From Methylocystis echinoides (lineage in GTDB: Bacteria; Pseudomonadota; Alphaproteobacteria; Rhizobiales; Beijerinckiaceae): 64,000 bases of DNA. The notes under the pieces were generated by a model, which saw only the letters and a program-made list of their open reading frames with translations, searched no databases and was not told the DNA's origin. A program made the translations under genes and the position numbers. The DNA is taken from positions 4,004,001 to 4,068,000 of the forward strand of contig NZ_BSEC01000001.1 of assembly GCF_027923385.1 (NCBI RefSeq), given 5' to 3'. Shown one piece after another: positions 7,915 through 17,322 of the stretch (positions are counted from its first letter, which is position 1; each line of letters starts with the position of its first letter).

Positions 7915-8586
7915 CTAGGGTTCGGTGGCGGCGTCGCGCATGCTTCGAAGCCCGCCGAGACTGAGGCGCGTCAACATATCGACGAGCCGCTCGAGCATGG
8001 CCTCATCGACTTTCATCCCAAGCGGCCCGCTGGCGAGGCGCTCCGCGTCGCGCACGAAAAACATCGGCTGCTGCGCCAGCCACAATGACGCGATCGCAAC
8101 CTCGGTGTCGCTAGCGTCGGGTGGCAGGAAGCGACTAACGACACGTCTGGCCAGCGTGAAAACGCGCGGCGGGCTGTCCTTGATGAAAGCCTGGAAAATC
8201 TCCGTGCCCTGCACGGCCTCCCAGGTGAAGATGCGCATGTAGCGGCTGACCTTGTCACGCTTCACGAGCGGCGCCAGGAACTGACGAAGATAGCTTTTCA
8301 GCGCCACTTCCGGGGCCATGGAGTCGAGTTCGTCGGCGTCGAGCGCGCTCTCATTGGCCAGGGCGTCGCGCGCGGCCTCGAGCACGGCGCGATACAGCTG
8401 CTCCTTGCCGCCGAAGTGATAATTGATCGCCGCCTGGTTGGCCGCCGCCTTTTGGGTGATCTGTCGCACCGAGGCTCCGGCATATCCCCGCTCGGCGAAA
8501 ACGAGCGTCGCCGCTTTCAGCAGCGCCGCCCGCGTCGCTTCCGTGGCGCGGGAAGCTGTCTGGCCCTGTTCTGCCGGCTCGCGCAT
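7915..8586 (-). CDS. TetR/AcrR-family transcriptional regulator
   Basis: A 223-residue TetR-type repressor. The N-terminal helix-turn-helix reads FAERGYAGASVRQITQKAAANQAAINYHFGGKEQLYRAVL (about residues 31-70). A ligand-binding, dimerising C-terminal domain follows, resembling the CerR/YbiH-type group. It lies 12 bp downstream of the unknown membrane-anchored gene, and both are read leftwards from a region with two tandem palindromes at 9217-9253, so it probably represses its own unit (inference). The ligand is unknown. The photosynthesis genes next door have PpsR sites and need not be its targets. Confidence 0.85.
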   Translation of the reverse strand: MREPAEQGQTASRATEATRAALLKAATLVFAERGYAGASVRQITQKAAANQAAINYHFGGKEQLYRAVLEAARDALANESALDADELDSMAPEVALKSYLRQFLAPLVKRDKVSRYMRIFTWEAVQGTEIFQAFIKDSPPRVFTLARRVVSRFLPPDASDTEVAIASLWLAQQPMFFVRDAERLASGPLGMKVDEAMLERLVDMLTRLSLGGLRSMRDAATEP

Positions 8587-8597
8587 CCAGGGAGGGA

Positions 8598-9203
8598 TCA
8601 GAGCAGGCCGCCGAGCCTGTCGGCGACGGCGCGCCCGGCCCCGGCGGCTTTGGAGGCGACGCCGCTCGCGATCTCGCGACCCATGGGGGCGACCCGGGCG
8701 GTGAGATTGGCGGGCGAGAATCTGCTCATCCAGCTTTCGCTCTCTTCCGTTTTCTGCGGCTGCGGCTGCGGCGCGTCCGAGAGCTCGGGTCCCTCCGCGA
8801 TGGCGGCAACCTGCGCAGTCTTCGGTCCGGCGTCAGCCGCCTTCGGCGCAGCCATGCGGCCCGGCTTCGCGGGCGCAGCCCTGGATCTGACGGGCTCCAT
8901 CGCCACGGGCGCGTCGCCGACGGACGGGCCCGCGAAGCCGATTTGCATCAGGATCGGGCCCGGTGCGGGTCTCGAGGCCAACGCAGCCGCTGCACCGTCG
9001 ATGCGGTCGAGCAGCTTCCCGCTGACGGGGTCGACATTGAGCCGCGCCGACTCGGTTCTGGGCGCAGCCTGCTCCGCCATACGTTCGATCGGCATCCAGT
9101 AGCCGAGAAGAAGCGCCGTGATCAGGCCGGCCACCGTGTTGGAAAAAACGGACCGGAACAACGCGGCGAGGAGAGCGGTCTGCTGGAGGAGGCGTTGAGA
9201 CAT
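8598..9203 (-). CDS. Membrane-anchored protein of unknown function
   Basis: A 201-residue protein from ATG 9203. A TTG six codons upstream is also possible. It has one hydrophobic segment near the N-terminus (about residues 10-37, LLAALFRSVFSNTVAGLITALLLGYW) and then a long Ala/Pro-rich, probably disordered region to the end. No enzymatic motif was recognised. It is the first gene after the tandem palindromic operators and is followed 12 bp later by the TetR gene, so it may be the regulated target of that repressor. Confidence 0.6.
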   Translation of the reverse strand: MSQRLLQQTALLAALFRSVFSNTVAGLITALLLGYWMPIERMAEQAAPRTESARLNVDPVSGKLLDRIDGAAAALASRPAPGPILMQIGFAGPSVGDAPVAMEPVRSRAAPAKPGRMAAPKAADAGPKTAQVAAIAEGPELSDAPQPQPQKTEESESWMSRFSPANLTARVAPMGREIASGVASKAAGAGRAVADRLGGLL

Positions 9204-9216
9204 GGCAAACACCCAT

Positions 9217-9253
9217 TTCAAATGGCTGTATGAATTTCAAACAGCCGTTTGAA
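9217..9253. promoter_or_regulatory. Tandem TetR-type palindromic operators
   Basis: Two 18-bp inverted repeats lie head to tail. Site 1 (9217-9234) is TTCAAATGGCTGTATGAA and site 2 (9236-9253) is TTCAAACAGCCGTTTGAA. Site 2 has perfect TTCAAAC/GTTTGAA arms and site 1 is a degenerate copy. Their centres are 19 bp apart. They sit just upstream of the unit that encodes the membrane-anchored protein and the TetR regulator, which is the normal location of an autoregulatory TetR operator. Confidence 0.65.
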
Positions 9254-9409
9254 GCGGAAATATGGCGAAGCTCAACATGACTTTCTCCGGGTCGAAAAGC
9301 GGCGCGTCGGGCGGTCGGCGCGGGTTAATGTGGCCGGCGGAGGAAAGGGGCTTGCGTCGCCCGCGCGAGATCAATATTGCCGGCCCTCTTCGCCTGCAGG
9401 TTGAACCAT

Positions 9410-10264
9410 ATGCTCAAGCCTTTGGAGACAGGCCCCGCGCTCATCACCGGCTGTTCGAGCGGCGTGGGCTACGCAACCGCATTGGCGTTCAGAGCCGCAG
9501 GGTTCGAGACCTTCGCGACGGCGCGAAATGGCGCCGCGCTGGATCATCTCCGCGCCGCAGGTTGCCATATCCTCACTCTGGACGTCACCGACGAAGCCGC
9601 ACGGCGCGCCGCCGTCGAAGTCGTCGAGAAGCAGTTCGGCGCGGTGGGAATTCTCGTCAATAATGCCGGCTACGGCCAGTATGGGCCAGTCGAGGAAATC
9701 TCGCTCGATCACATGCGACGCCAGTTCGAGACGAATGTGTTCGGTGCGCTGCGGCTATCGCAGCTCGTGCTGCCGGGCATGCGCCGCGCGGGCCGGGGGC
9801 GCATCATCAATGTCAGTTCAGTCGCCGGCCGCGTCAGCGCGCTGGGCGGCGGCGCCTATCATGCCAGCAAATTTGCCGTGGAGGCGCTTGCAGACGCGAT
9901 GCGCCCCGAGGTCGAGCCTTTCGGCATCGATATTGTAAATGTGCTGCCGGGACCAATCGCGACCCGCTTCGAGGCCACGCTCTTAAGATCAATCCCGGAT
10001 ACGGGCGGGCAAAGCCCCTATCTGCTCTTCAAGGCGCACCTCGCCCAAAGGATGCATGCGTTCCTCGCGCCGGGCGGCTTCGGCGTCCTGACGGCCGAAA
10101 CTGTTGCGAGGATCATTTTGCAGGCAGCGATCGCCAGACGCCCGCGCACGCGCTACAGCGTGGGTTTCTTCGCGCGCTTTGGTCCGATTGGCCGCGCGCT
10201 GGCGCCCGATCGGCTCGTGGATTTCGTGACGCGCAGGCATATCCGGAACACGCCCCTGCCATGA
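9410..10264 (+). CDS. Short-chain dehydrogenase/reductase (classical SDR)
   Basis: A 284-residue NAD(P)-dependent SDR. The nucleotide-binding TGCSSGVGYATALAF lies near residue 14, NNAGYGQ near residue 82, and the catalytic Ser and the Tyr-Lys pair in VSSVAG and YHASK (about residues 140-155). The ATG at 9410 was chosen because the upstream TTG adds only an unrelated dozen residues. The substrate cannot be told from sequence. It faces away from the TetR unit and is convergent with the following permease gene. Confidence 0.85.
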   Translation: MLKPLETGPALITGCSSGVGYATALAFRAAGFETFATARNGAALDHLRAAGCHILTLDVTDEAARRAAVEVVEKQFGAVGILVNNAGYGQYGPVEEISLDHMRRQFETNVFGALRLSQLVLPGMRRAGRGRIINVSSVAGRVSALGGGAYHASKFAVEALADAMRPEVEPFGIDIVNVLPGPIATRFEATLLRSIPDTGGQSPYLLFKAHLAQRMHAFLAPGGFGVLTAETVARIILQAAIARRPRTRYSVGFFARFGPIGRALAPDRLVDFVTRRHIRNTPLP

Positions 10265-10306
10265 GGGGATTTCTTCTGCCTTGTCAGGCTCGCCAGAGGT
10301 CGCGCG

Positions 10307-11467
10307 TCACGCGCGCGTGGCGGCGCGACCGTTGCGGAGCCACGCGTCCGCGAGGTTCCAGCCAACCGCGACGACGATCGGCCCGACAAACAGCCCGATG
10401 ATGCCATGCGCCAGAATACCGCCGATAACCCCAACGAAGGTGACCACCATCGGCGTCGTGAGACCGTGGGAGAGGAAAAAAGGCTTCACCAGCGCGTCGG
10501 AAAGACTGACCACGCCCATGCAAAGCGTGAGCCCCAAGGCTGACGCCGGGGGCATCTGCGTCCACGCCCATATCACGACCGGCACTGTGATGAGCCCGGG
10601 CCCGATCTGCACAATGCCCAGGATCAGCACAAGCAATGTGAGAACGCTCGCGGCCGGCACGGCCGCAAGCGACATTCCGATCCCCGCCACAATGGCCTGA
10701 AGCAAGGATATTCCAATGACGCCACGGGACACCGCACGGATCGTGGCTCCGGCGAGCTCCACGAAGCGCGCGCCATGCGTCCTGTCTATTCTGCTGGCGA
10801 GATCCTCGGCGACGGCGACGAGAGATTTCGCGTGAAGGAACAGAAAGCCCATCACGAGCACGGAAAGAAGGAATTTGAGCGTGCCGATTCCGGCGCTGCT
10901 GACCGCCTCGATCAGTTTTTCGCCGAGCGGCCGAAGTTGGGGCAGAAGCGGGCTGAGGGCGCTTTTTGCATTCGTCGAGGCCAGCGCCCAGAAGTCATAA
11001 AGCTGCGGCCCAACGAGAGGCCATTCCCTGACCGACTCCATTGGCGGTGGGACGGCGAGCTTTCCGTCGCTCAGATTGTCGATGATCCGCGTCGACGCCT
11101 CGATCAGATCGAGGCCGAGCCAGGTGACCGGCCCGACGACGAGCAGCAGGCTGACGAGGGTTAACACCGTCGCGGCTATTCGGGGTCTGCCGCCCAGGAC
11201 GGAAGAGAACCATTCGAAAGCCGGATAGAGCGCGACGGCCATAATCACGCTCCAGGCGATGATGGGCGCGAAGGGAAAAACGATGATCGACGTCCAGTAA
11301 ATCAGAAAGGCGATCAGGCAGAGCCGAATGGCGAGCTCGATCGCATTGTGATCGTCGCGCCCCCCCGCGTCCTCGACATCCGCGCCTCGCCGCGAACCGC
11401 GCCAGAAAATATCGGTCCATCTGTGGCTCGGGCGGGATACGGTCTGTTCGTCAGGTAAAGCGCTCAT
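10307..11467 (-). CDS. AI-2E family transporter (YdiK/TqsA-like permease)
   Basis: A 386-residue multi-pass inner-membrane protein of the AI-2E exporter superfamily (formerly UPF0118). It has about eight hydrophobic segments and the conserved C-terminal pattern LILGIVQIGPGLITVPVVIWAW followed by DALVKPFFLSHGLTTPMVVTFVGVIGGI. Members export autoinducer-2 or act as Na+/H+ or organic solute transporters, and the cargo cannot be predicted here. ATG 11467 was chosen over an upstream TTG at 11530. It is convergent with the SDR at 9.4-10.3 kb. Confidence 0.85.
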   Translation of the reverse strand: MSALPDEQTVSRPSHRWTDIFWRGSRRGADVEDAGGRDDHNAIELAIRLCLIAFLIYWTSIIVFPFAPIIAWSVIMAVALYPAFEWFSSVLGGRPRIAATVLTLVSLLLVVGPVTWLGLDLIEASTRIIDNLSDGKLAVPPPMESVREWPLVGPQLYDFWALASTNAKSALSPLLPQLRPLGEKLIEAVSSAGIGTLKFLLSVLVMGFLFLHAKSLVAVAEDLASRIDRTHGARFVELAGATIRAVSRGVIGISLLQAIVAGIGMSLAAVPAASVLTLLVLILGIVQIGPGLITVPVVIWAWTQMPPASALGLTLCMGVVSLSDALVKPFFLSHGLTTPMVVTFVGVIGGILAHGIIGLFVGPIVVAVGWNLADAWLRNGRAATRA

Positions 11468-11668
11468 GTCACGGCCATTCGTCTTGTCGATGGACGGCGC
11501 CAATGTTGCGCCCCGTCGGGACCTTGGCAACCCGCAATCAACGCTTCAACCCCAGGCGGAGGCGGAGAGGCCCCGCCGTCCGCCGACAGCCGCGCTGAAC
11601 GGGAGCGAAGCCGAGTCCGATCAGCAACGATCAACCCGATCATCGCGACCATTCCTGACAGTGGAATG

Positions 11669-11896
11669 TCAACGCCTTCTCGGCCGATAGCCCATCTGAG
11701 CCTGGCAAGCAGGACTGATCCACCTGACATTCCGCCAAAGACAGGCCTGAATCGCATCCACATCGGGAATGTCATACGCGCACCATCGGAACGCATCGTC
11801 CTCGCAGGCGTCGCGCTGAGCCGTCGTGCCCTGGGCGGATGCGGAGGCGGTCAACGCGAGCAACCCCAGCAAACCGAATAGCGCCCGCCATTTCAT
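11669..11896 (-). CDS. Small secreted cysteine-rich protein
   Basis: A 75-residue product starting MKWRALFGLLGLLALTASASAQG, which is a clear Sec signal peptide with an Ala-X-Ala cleavage site. The mature part carries four cysteines in the order CEDDAFRWC, ACLWRN, SPACQAQM and ends in basic residues. Similar short exported proteins with this Cys pattern occur in rhizobial genomes. Function is unknown. It lies downstream of cydB on the same strand. Confidence 0.6.
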   Translation of the reverse strand: MKWRALFGLLGLLALTASASAQGTTAQRDACEDDAFRWCAYDIPDVDAIQACLWRNVRWISPACQAQMGYRPRRR

Positions 11897-11972
11897 CGCA
11901 TGCGCCCCTTTAAAGGGAGAACCGAGAACATTGCGCGTGATCCCTTCGATGCGCAGGTCGCATGCCGGCTGC

Positions 11973-12977
11973 CTAATGCGCATACGCCCGCTTCAGCTTG
12001 CCGCGAAACGTCCAGTACACCAACCCCGTATATACGCCGACGATCGGCAGCGCGACCAGGCCGGCGCCCCAGAACAGAAAGGACAGCGATGCATCAGGCG
12101 ACGCCGCATCGGCGACCGTGAGCCGATAGGGGATCAGATAAGGCCACATGATCGCGGGAAGCGTGAGGAAAGCCGAGATCATGAAAAGCACGGCCATCTT
12201 GAAAGGCGTTGCATCATTCCTGATACGCGCGCCGCGCATGACGCCGAGCAGGGCGAGCCAGCAGATGATGGGGAACACGATCGCCCACTGTCGTCCGGCC
12301 CCGGGCGCTCCGGCTGCTGTCAGCTCGATCAGGGCGCCCACGCCCGCGACAGCCAGCAGCGCGGCCGTCACGCCGGCAAGCAGGTTCAACCGGCGATAGG
12401 CCCAATCTCGCAGCGACCCATCAGATTTCAGGACAAGCCAACAGGCGCCAAGAAGCGCGTCGCCGACAACGAGCCCCAGACCGCAGGTGACGGGAAGCGG
12501 GCGCAACCATTCGAAAGCGCCCCCGACATATTGATGATTTTCCACATGAACGCCGCCGATGATCGCGCCGACCGCGGCGCCCTGCACAAAGGCGACGACG
12601 ATGGAGCCGATCCCGAAGCCCCAGTCCCATAAGCGCTCAGGGCCGCCATGGCCCCGGAACGCAAAAGCGACGCCCCGGAAAATAAGCCCAAAGAGCAGGA
12701 GCAGCACGGGAAGGTAGAAGGCGCCGAGAAACACTGCATAGACGGCTGGAAAAGCGGCAAAGAGCGACGCCCCCACGACGACAAGCCACGTCTCATTTCC
12801 GTCCCAGAAGGGCGCGATGGCGCCCATCATCTCATCTCGTAACTCAGGGTCCCGAACTGTCGTGGACAGGATGCCGACCCCGAGATCGAAGCCGTCCAGA
12901 ACGACATAGACCAGAAGCGAGAGGAAAATGACGCCGACCCAGAAGAGTGCGAGGGCGGAGGGTTCGGCCGCCGTCAT
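11973..12977 (-). CDS. cydB: Cytochrome bd-type quinol oxidase subunit II
   Basis: A 334-residue inner-membrane protein with about eight to nine helices. The N-terminal FDLGVGILSTTVRD and FWDGNETWLVVVGASLFAAFPAVY are hallmark CydB/CioB segments. It pairs with the CydA homologue encoded immediately upstream (stop and start overlap by 4 bp) to form the quinol oxidase that reduces oxygen without proton pumping. There is no CydDC assembly pair or CydX-like gene visible beside it. Confidence 0.95.
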   Translation of the reverse strand: MTAAEPSALALFWVGVIFLSLLVYVVLDGFDLGVGILSTTVRDPELRDEMMGAIAPFWDGNETWLVVVGASLFAAFPAVYAVFLGAFYLPVLLLLFGLIFRGVAFAFRGHGGPERLWDWGFGIGSIVVAFVQGAAVGAIIGGVHVENHQYVGGAFEWLRPLPVTCGLGLVVGDALLGACWLVLKSDGSLRDWAYRRLNLLAGVTAALLAVAGVGALIELTAAGAPGAGRQWAIVFPIICWLALLGVMRGARIRNDATPFKMAVLFMISAFLTLPAIMWPYLIPYRLTVADAASPDASLSFLFWGAGLVALPIVGVYTGLVYWTFRGKLKRAYAH

Positions 12978-14329
12978 CGGGTGAGTCCTCCCATGCTGGA
13001 GAGCAGCACTTCACCCGGCCCTTCGATCCCACCGCGCAGCAGCTTCAGGATGTAGAGCGCGCCAAACGAATAAACGACCGCGTAGACCACGATATAGGCC
13101 AAGAGTGAGAAAACCACTTCACTACCCGTAAGCGAAGGGGTCACGGCCTCGCTCGTGCGCAAGAGGCCATAGACCACCCAGGGCTGGCGCCCGACCTCCG
13201 CTGTCACCCACCCACATATGACCGCGACAAATCCGGTCGGAAAGGAAAGAAAAGTCGTCCATAGAAACCAGCGACTTTTCGCCAGCCGGCCGAGCAAGGC
13301 AAGAAGCACGCCCAGCCAGCCGACAGCAAGCATGAGCAGCCCGGCGCCCACCATCACGCGGAACGTAAGGAAGGGGAGCAAGACCGGCGGGCGATCCGCC
13401 GGCGGGAACGCATCCAGCCCCGTCTCGCGCGCATCCCAATTGCCCGACGCAATATAACTCCCCAATTTCGGGATCGACAGTGCGTAGAGATTGGTCTGGG
13501 TCTTCTCATCCGGCCATCCGATCAGAACCTCGCTGGCCGGCTTCTGGGTCTCCCATCGCGCCTCGATCGCGGCAAATTTGGCCGGCTGGTAGCGGTGGAC
13601 GTAATCTCCGGTCAAATGCCCGATCGCCAATTGCATTGGCACGAGCACGGCAAGCAGGCCGAGCCCCCAGTGCAGCATCACATCCGCCTCGGCGGCCCAC
13701 TGATCCTTGAGCCTGTACCAGGCGCCTGTCGCGGCGACGCACATGGCCGTTGTGCAAAAGGCCGCAAAAAGCATATGGGGCCAGCGCACACGCACGACCG
13801 GACCCGTCACGATCGCCCACCAATTGTCGGGAATGAACCGGCCATCGACAACCGAGTGACCGAGGGGAGCCTGCATCCAGCTGTTGTTGCAAAGGATCCA
13901 GAAGGAGGAAAACATGGTGCCAAGCGACACCATGCAGCAGGCGAAGAGGTAGAACCCCGGCGACACGCGGTTGCGGCCGACGAGCATCACGCCGAAGAAT
14001 GTCGCCTCCAGCAGGAAAGCCGTGAACGCTTCATAACCCAGCAGCGGCCCCTGTATCGGCCCCGTGCGCTCGGACAGCACGCTCCAGTTCGTCCCGAACT
14101 GAAACGCCATCACGATTCCGGTCACGACGCCCATGCCGAAACACAGGGCGAACACGCGAAGCCAGAAGTCGAAGACGCGCCGATAAATCGGGTTGCCGGT
14201 GATGAATCGCATCCCCTCGATCGTCGCCAGCCATGCGGCGAGCCCGATCGTGAAGGAGGGGAAGATGATATGGAAGCTCACCACGAAAGCGAACTGGATT
14301 CGCGACAGCATGACGACGTCAAAATGCAT
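12974..14329 (-). CDS. cydA: Cytochrome bd-type quinol oxidase subunit I (CIO-like)
   Basis: A 451-residue subunit that carries haems b558, b595 and d. His20 in the first helix (SFHIIFPSFTIG) is the conserved haem ligand region, and the GREP-equivalent and QPW motifs are visible (AEVGRQPWVVYGLLRT). The quinol-binding loop (around IPKLGSYIASGNW) is short, as in cyanide-insensitive oxidases. The gene is divergent from the molybdopterin oxidoreductase at 14.5 kb. No FNR or ArcA-like box was recognised in the shared 200-bp region. Confidence 0.94.
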   Translation of the reverse strand: MHFDVVMLSRIQFAFVVSFHIIFPSFTIGLAAWLATIEGMRFITGNPIYRRVFDFWLRVFALCFGMGVVTGIVMAFQFGTNWSVLSERTGPIQGPLLGYEAFTAFLLEATFFGVMLVGRNRVSPGFYLFACCMVSLGTMFSSFWILCNNSWMQAPLGHSVVDGRFIPDNWWAIVTGPVVRVRWPHMLFAAFCTTAMCVAATGAWYRLKDQWAAEADVMLHWGLGLLAVLVPMQLAIGHLTGDYVHRYQPAKFAAIEARWETQKPASEVLIGWPDEKTQTNLYALSIPKLGSYIASGNWDARETGLDAFPPADRPPVLLPFLTFRVMVGAGLLMLAVGWLGVLLALLGRLAKSRWFLWTTFLSFPTGFVAVICGWVTAEVGRQPWVVYGLLRTSEAVTPSLTGSEVVFSLLAYIVVYAVVYSFGALYILKLLRGGIEGPGEVLLSSMGGLTR

Positions 14330-14530
14330 GATATCGGCTCGCCTCGAAAATTGGCGTTAGAATGCGGAGAGTTCTCTCGGTCAAGGATAAACGCTCCTGC
14401 CTGAACGGGGCAATGGATCGCCTGCTCGTTTTGAGCGGCTGACGCATTGACTTGGCGGGCGGCCAATCACATCGTCGAGAACGCCGCAGACGGAACCGCT
14501 TCTATTCGCCGCCGGCCGCGAGGAAAATGC

Positions 14531-16810
14531 ATGGCTAAGGGTCCTGAAATACCAGGCATTCGCCCGTATACGCATCCCGCCGGAGGCTGGGACGCGCTCG
14601 CGGCCGTCGAAGAGGCGCTCGCGCATCAGAAGATGCTGTTAGAGGGGTCGGAGGATCTCCTCCGAATGAACCAGCCGGACGGTTTCGACTGCCCCGGCTG
14701 TGCCTGGCCTGATCCAGTGCATACCTCGACGTTCGAATTCTGCGAGAATGGCGCCAAGGCGGTGAGCTGGGAGGCCAGTCCAAAGCGCGTCACGCGGGAA
14801 TTCATGGCCGCCCACACGGTTGAGGAGCTGCTCCGCCGTTCCGATTACGAACTTGAAGATCAGGGCCGGCTGAGCGAGCCAATGGCGTATGACCTCGGGA
14901 GCGACCGCTATCTCCCCATCTCCTGGGAGGAGGCGTTCTCGCGTATCGGAGCCGCCCTCCGCACCATATCCAACCCCGACGCGGTCGAATTCTACACCTC
15001 CGGCCGGGCCTCCAACGAAGCGTCGTTCCTTTTCCAGCTCTTCGGACGCGCGTTCGGGACAAACAACTTCCCGGAATGCTCCAACCTATGCCACGAACCC
15101 ACAAGCGTCGGACTGACTGAATCCATCGGCGTCGGCAAAGGCACGGTGACGCTCGAAGATTTCGACCATTGCGATGCGATTATCAGTTTTGGTCATAATC
15201 CCGGCACCAACCATCCGCGGATGATGACGACATTACGCAACGCGTCCCGAAGAGGCGCGGCTATCGTGGCGCTCAACCCTTTTCGTGAACGCGCGCTAGA
15301 ACGCTTCACGGCGCCGCAGAGCCCGCTCGAGATGGCGACCCTCGGGTCGACGCCCATCGCTTCCAGTTTTCTGCAGGTCAAAATCGGCGGAGATGTTGCA
15401 GTCATCAAGGGCATGATGAAGCGCATCCTCGAGCGAGACGCCCTCGATCATGACTTCATAAGCCGGATGACCGCGCATTTCGACTCGCTGCGCGCCGATA
15501 TCGAAAGCACAAAATGGACCGACATCGTCGTCGGGTCAGGGATTGGACGAGAGACGATTGAAAAGGTCGCTGACATATACATTGGCTCACAGCGGGTCAT
15601 TGCCACCTATGGCATGGGAATCTGTCAGCACAGCAACGGCACGGCGAATGTGCAGCAGATCATAAATCTGTTGCTGATGCGCGGCAACATGGGGCGGCCC
15701 GGCGCGGGGATTTGTCCGTTGCGGGGTCACTCCAATGTGCAGGGGAACCGGACGGTGGGCATCAATGACCGGCCCTCCGCCGCCTTGCTCGACGGCATCG
15801 AGCGCACCTTCGGCTTCCGGCCGCCAGCCCGCCCGGGCCATCGGGCGATAGACGCTGTGGCGTCGATTCTTCGCGGCGACTGTAAGGCGCTCATTTGCCT
15901 CGGCGGCAATTTCGCGGTCGCCATGCCGGATCGCGGCCGGGTTTTTCCGGCGATACGCCAGCTTGACCTCGTTGTTTCACTCGCAACCAAGCTGAACCGC
16001 ACGCATCTCCTGACGGCGAAGCAATCCTTTATTCTCCCGGTCATCGGGCGTACTGAAGTCGACATCCAGACTTCCGGGCCTCAAAAGATCACTGTTGAAG
16101 ACTCGATGGCGATGGTGCACGCCTCAAAAGGCTGGCGCCCGGCGGCGACGGAAATGGTGCGCTCAGAGCCCTGGATCATCGCCTCGATGGCGAAAGCGAC
16201 GCTCGGCTCTCGCCACGGCATCGCCTGGGACGAGATGGTCGCTGATTACGACGTGATCAGAGACAGGATTGCCGCCGTTTTCCCGGAATTTGGCGACTAT
16301 AATGCCCGCATCCGCACGCCTGGCGGCTTTCGCCTCCCCGTCCCTGCTTCCGAGCGCATTTTCAACACGCCTGATGGAAAAGCCCAGTTCGTCTTGGCTC
16401 CCGGCCTCGCCGAAGATCCCGCCGCCACAGGCGCCGATACTCTGATTCTTGGCTCGGTGCGCAGTCACGATCAGTACAACACCACTGTTTATGGCCTTGA
16501 TGACCGCTATCGCGGCGTCTTCGGTCGACGGGATATTCTGTTCATGAGCACTGCGGACATGTCGGCCCGCAGTCTTGCGCCCGGCGATCTCGTCGACGTA
16601 ACAGCCGCCGATGACGAGCCGAACGCCGACGGCTTTCGCCGCGTTGTTCGCGATCTGACGGTCGTTCCGTACGATCTTCCGCAAGGGTCGATCGGAGCCT
16701 ATTTCCCTGAATGCCAAGTGCTTTTTTCCTTGCCAAGACATGATCCGCGGTCAGGCATCCCCTCGTTCAAATCTGTCGTCGTGCGTGTCACAGCCGCCCG
16801 CGAGGCGTGA
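14531..16810 (+). CDS. FdhF/YdeP-family molybdopterin oxidoreductase
   Basis: A 759-residue cytoplasmic molybdenum enzyme. The N-terminal FDCPGCAWPDP is the characteristic iron-sulfur segment of the YdeP group. The molybdopterin core follows with FYTSGRASNEASFLFQLFGR, the NPGTNHPRM region and a C-terminal dinucleotide-binding domain (DTLILGSVRSHDQYNTTVYG). YdeP-type proteins are formate-dehydrogenase-like enzymes of poorly known substrate, linked to acid or aldehyde stress in enterobacteria. A GAGGAAA ribosome-binding site precedes ATG 14531. No partner subunits are encoded nearby. Confidence 0.88.
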   Translation: MAKGPEIPGIRPYTHPAGGWDALAAVEEALAHQKMLLEGSEDLLRMNQPDGFDCPGCAWPDPVHTSTFEFCENGAKAVSWEASPKRVTREFMAAHTVEELLRRSDYELEDQGRLSEPMAYDLGSDRYLPISWEEAFSRIGAALRTISNPDAVEFYTSGRASNEASFLFQLFGRAFGTNNFPECSNLCHEPTSVGLTESIGVGKGTVTLEDFDHCDAIISFGHNPGTNHPRMMTTLRNASRRGAAIVALNPFRERALERFTAPQSPLEMATLGSTPIASSFLQVKIGGDVAVIKGMMKRILERDALDHDFISRMTAHFDSLRADIESTKWTDIVVGSGIGRETIEKVADIYIGSQRVIATYGMGICQHSNGTANVQQIINLLLMRGNMGRPGAGICPLRGHSNVQGNRTVGINDRPSAALLDGIERTFGFRPPARPGHRAIDAVASILRGDCKALICLGGNFAVAMPDRGRVFPAIRQLDLVVSLATKLNRTHLLTAKQSFILPVIGRTEVDIQTSGPQKITVEDSMAMVHASKGWRPAATEMVRSEPWIIASMAKATLGSRHGIAWDEMVADYDVIRDRIAAVFPEFGDYNARIRTPGGFRLPVPASERIFNTPDGKAQFVLAPGLAEDPAATGADTLILGSVRSHDQYNTTVYGLDDRYRGVFGRRDILFMSTADMSARSLAPGDLVDVTAADDEPNADGFRRVVRDLTVVPYDLPQGSIGAYFPECQVLFSLPRHDPRSGIPSFKSVVVRVTAAREA

Positions 16811-17322
16811 TCCACGCGACGATGTTCTGAAAGACCGATCGAAGCCGGGTCGCCTCGTCGCTTTGCGTGCCCAACACCCAGGTAACTCACTGTGGCGGTG
16901 TCGGTTGCGCAGCTTGTGTCGCCCGCTGCAGAGCGAGCGCGAGAGGGTTCCCCAGCGCCGCCAGAAGCATGAGCGTGTGAAAGGCATCGACATAGGCAAG
17001 CAGCGATGCCTGCGCGTGGATTAGTCAGCGGCAGCAGCCGCGACACGATGGCGATCAGCGATTGGGCCGATGCTGCGTCGTGCGGGCTTCCGCGACGCTC
17101 ACAAATTCTCCGTCAGCCCTTCATAGAGCGAAGGATCGGCGCCCGTCGGAAAGCCGCGCACCGTTCCGCCGGATGATATCATTGGCCAAGCGCGGCTGCG
17201 CAAGCGGCATAGATTCAAGCCAGATCACAGCAATATCGCCAAAGAGATACGACCGCTTACGCTGTCAATTCAAGCGCCGCTTCTAGCTAATTCTTCGAGC
17301 GAGGACATCGGGAGTTGAGCAA
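16811..17322. other. Intergenic region with a degraded transporter fragment
   Basis: This 512-bp stretch has no intact gene. Its left part holds a decayed MFS transporter C-terminus on the minus strand (16887-17099). The right part (17100-17300) shows no recognisable gene in either strand. A GGGAGTTGA ribosome-binding site for the next gene lies at its right end. Confidence 0.5.
16887..17099 (-). pseudogene. C-terminal remnant of a DHA2/EmrB-type MFS efflux transporter
   Basis: Read leftwards, one frame gives HDAASAQSLIAIVSRL and, after a frame change, another gives IHAQASLLAYVDAFHTLMLLAALGNPLALALQRA and then a stop. Together these match the last membrane segment and tail of DHA2-family drug exporters. 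The two parts are in different frames, with an in-frame TGA just before the second. The rest of the transporter is absent, so this is a decayed fragment left by a deletion. Confidence 0.6.
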
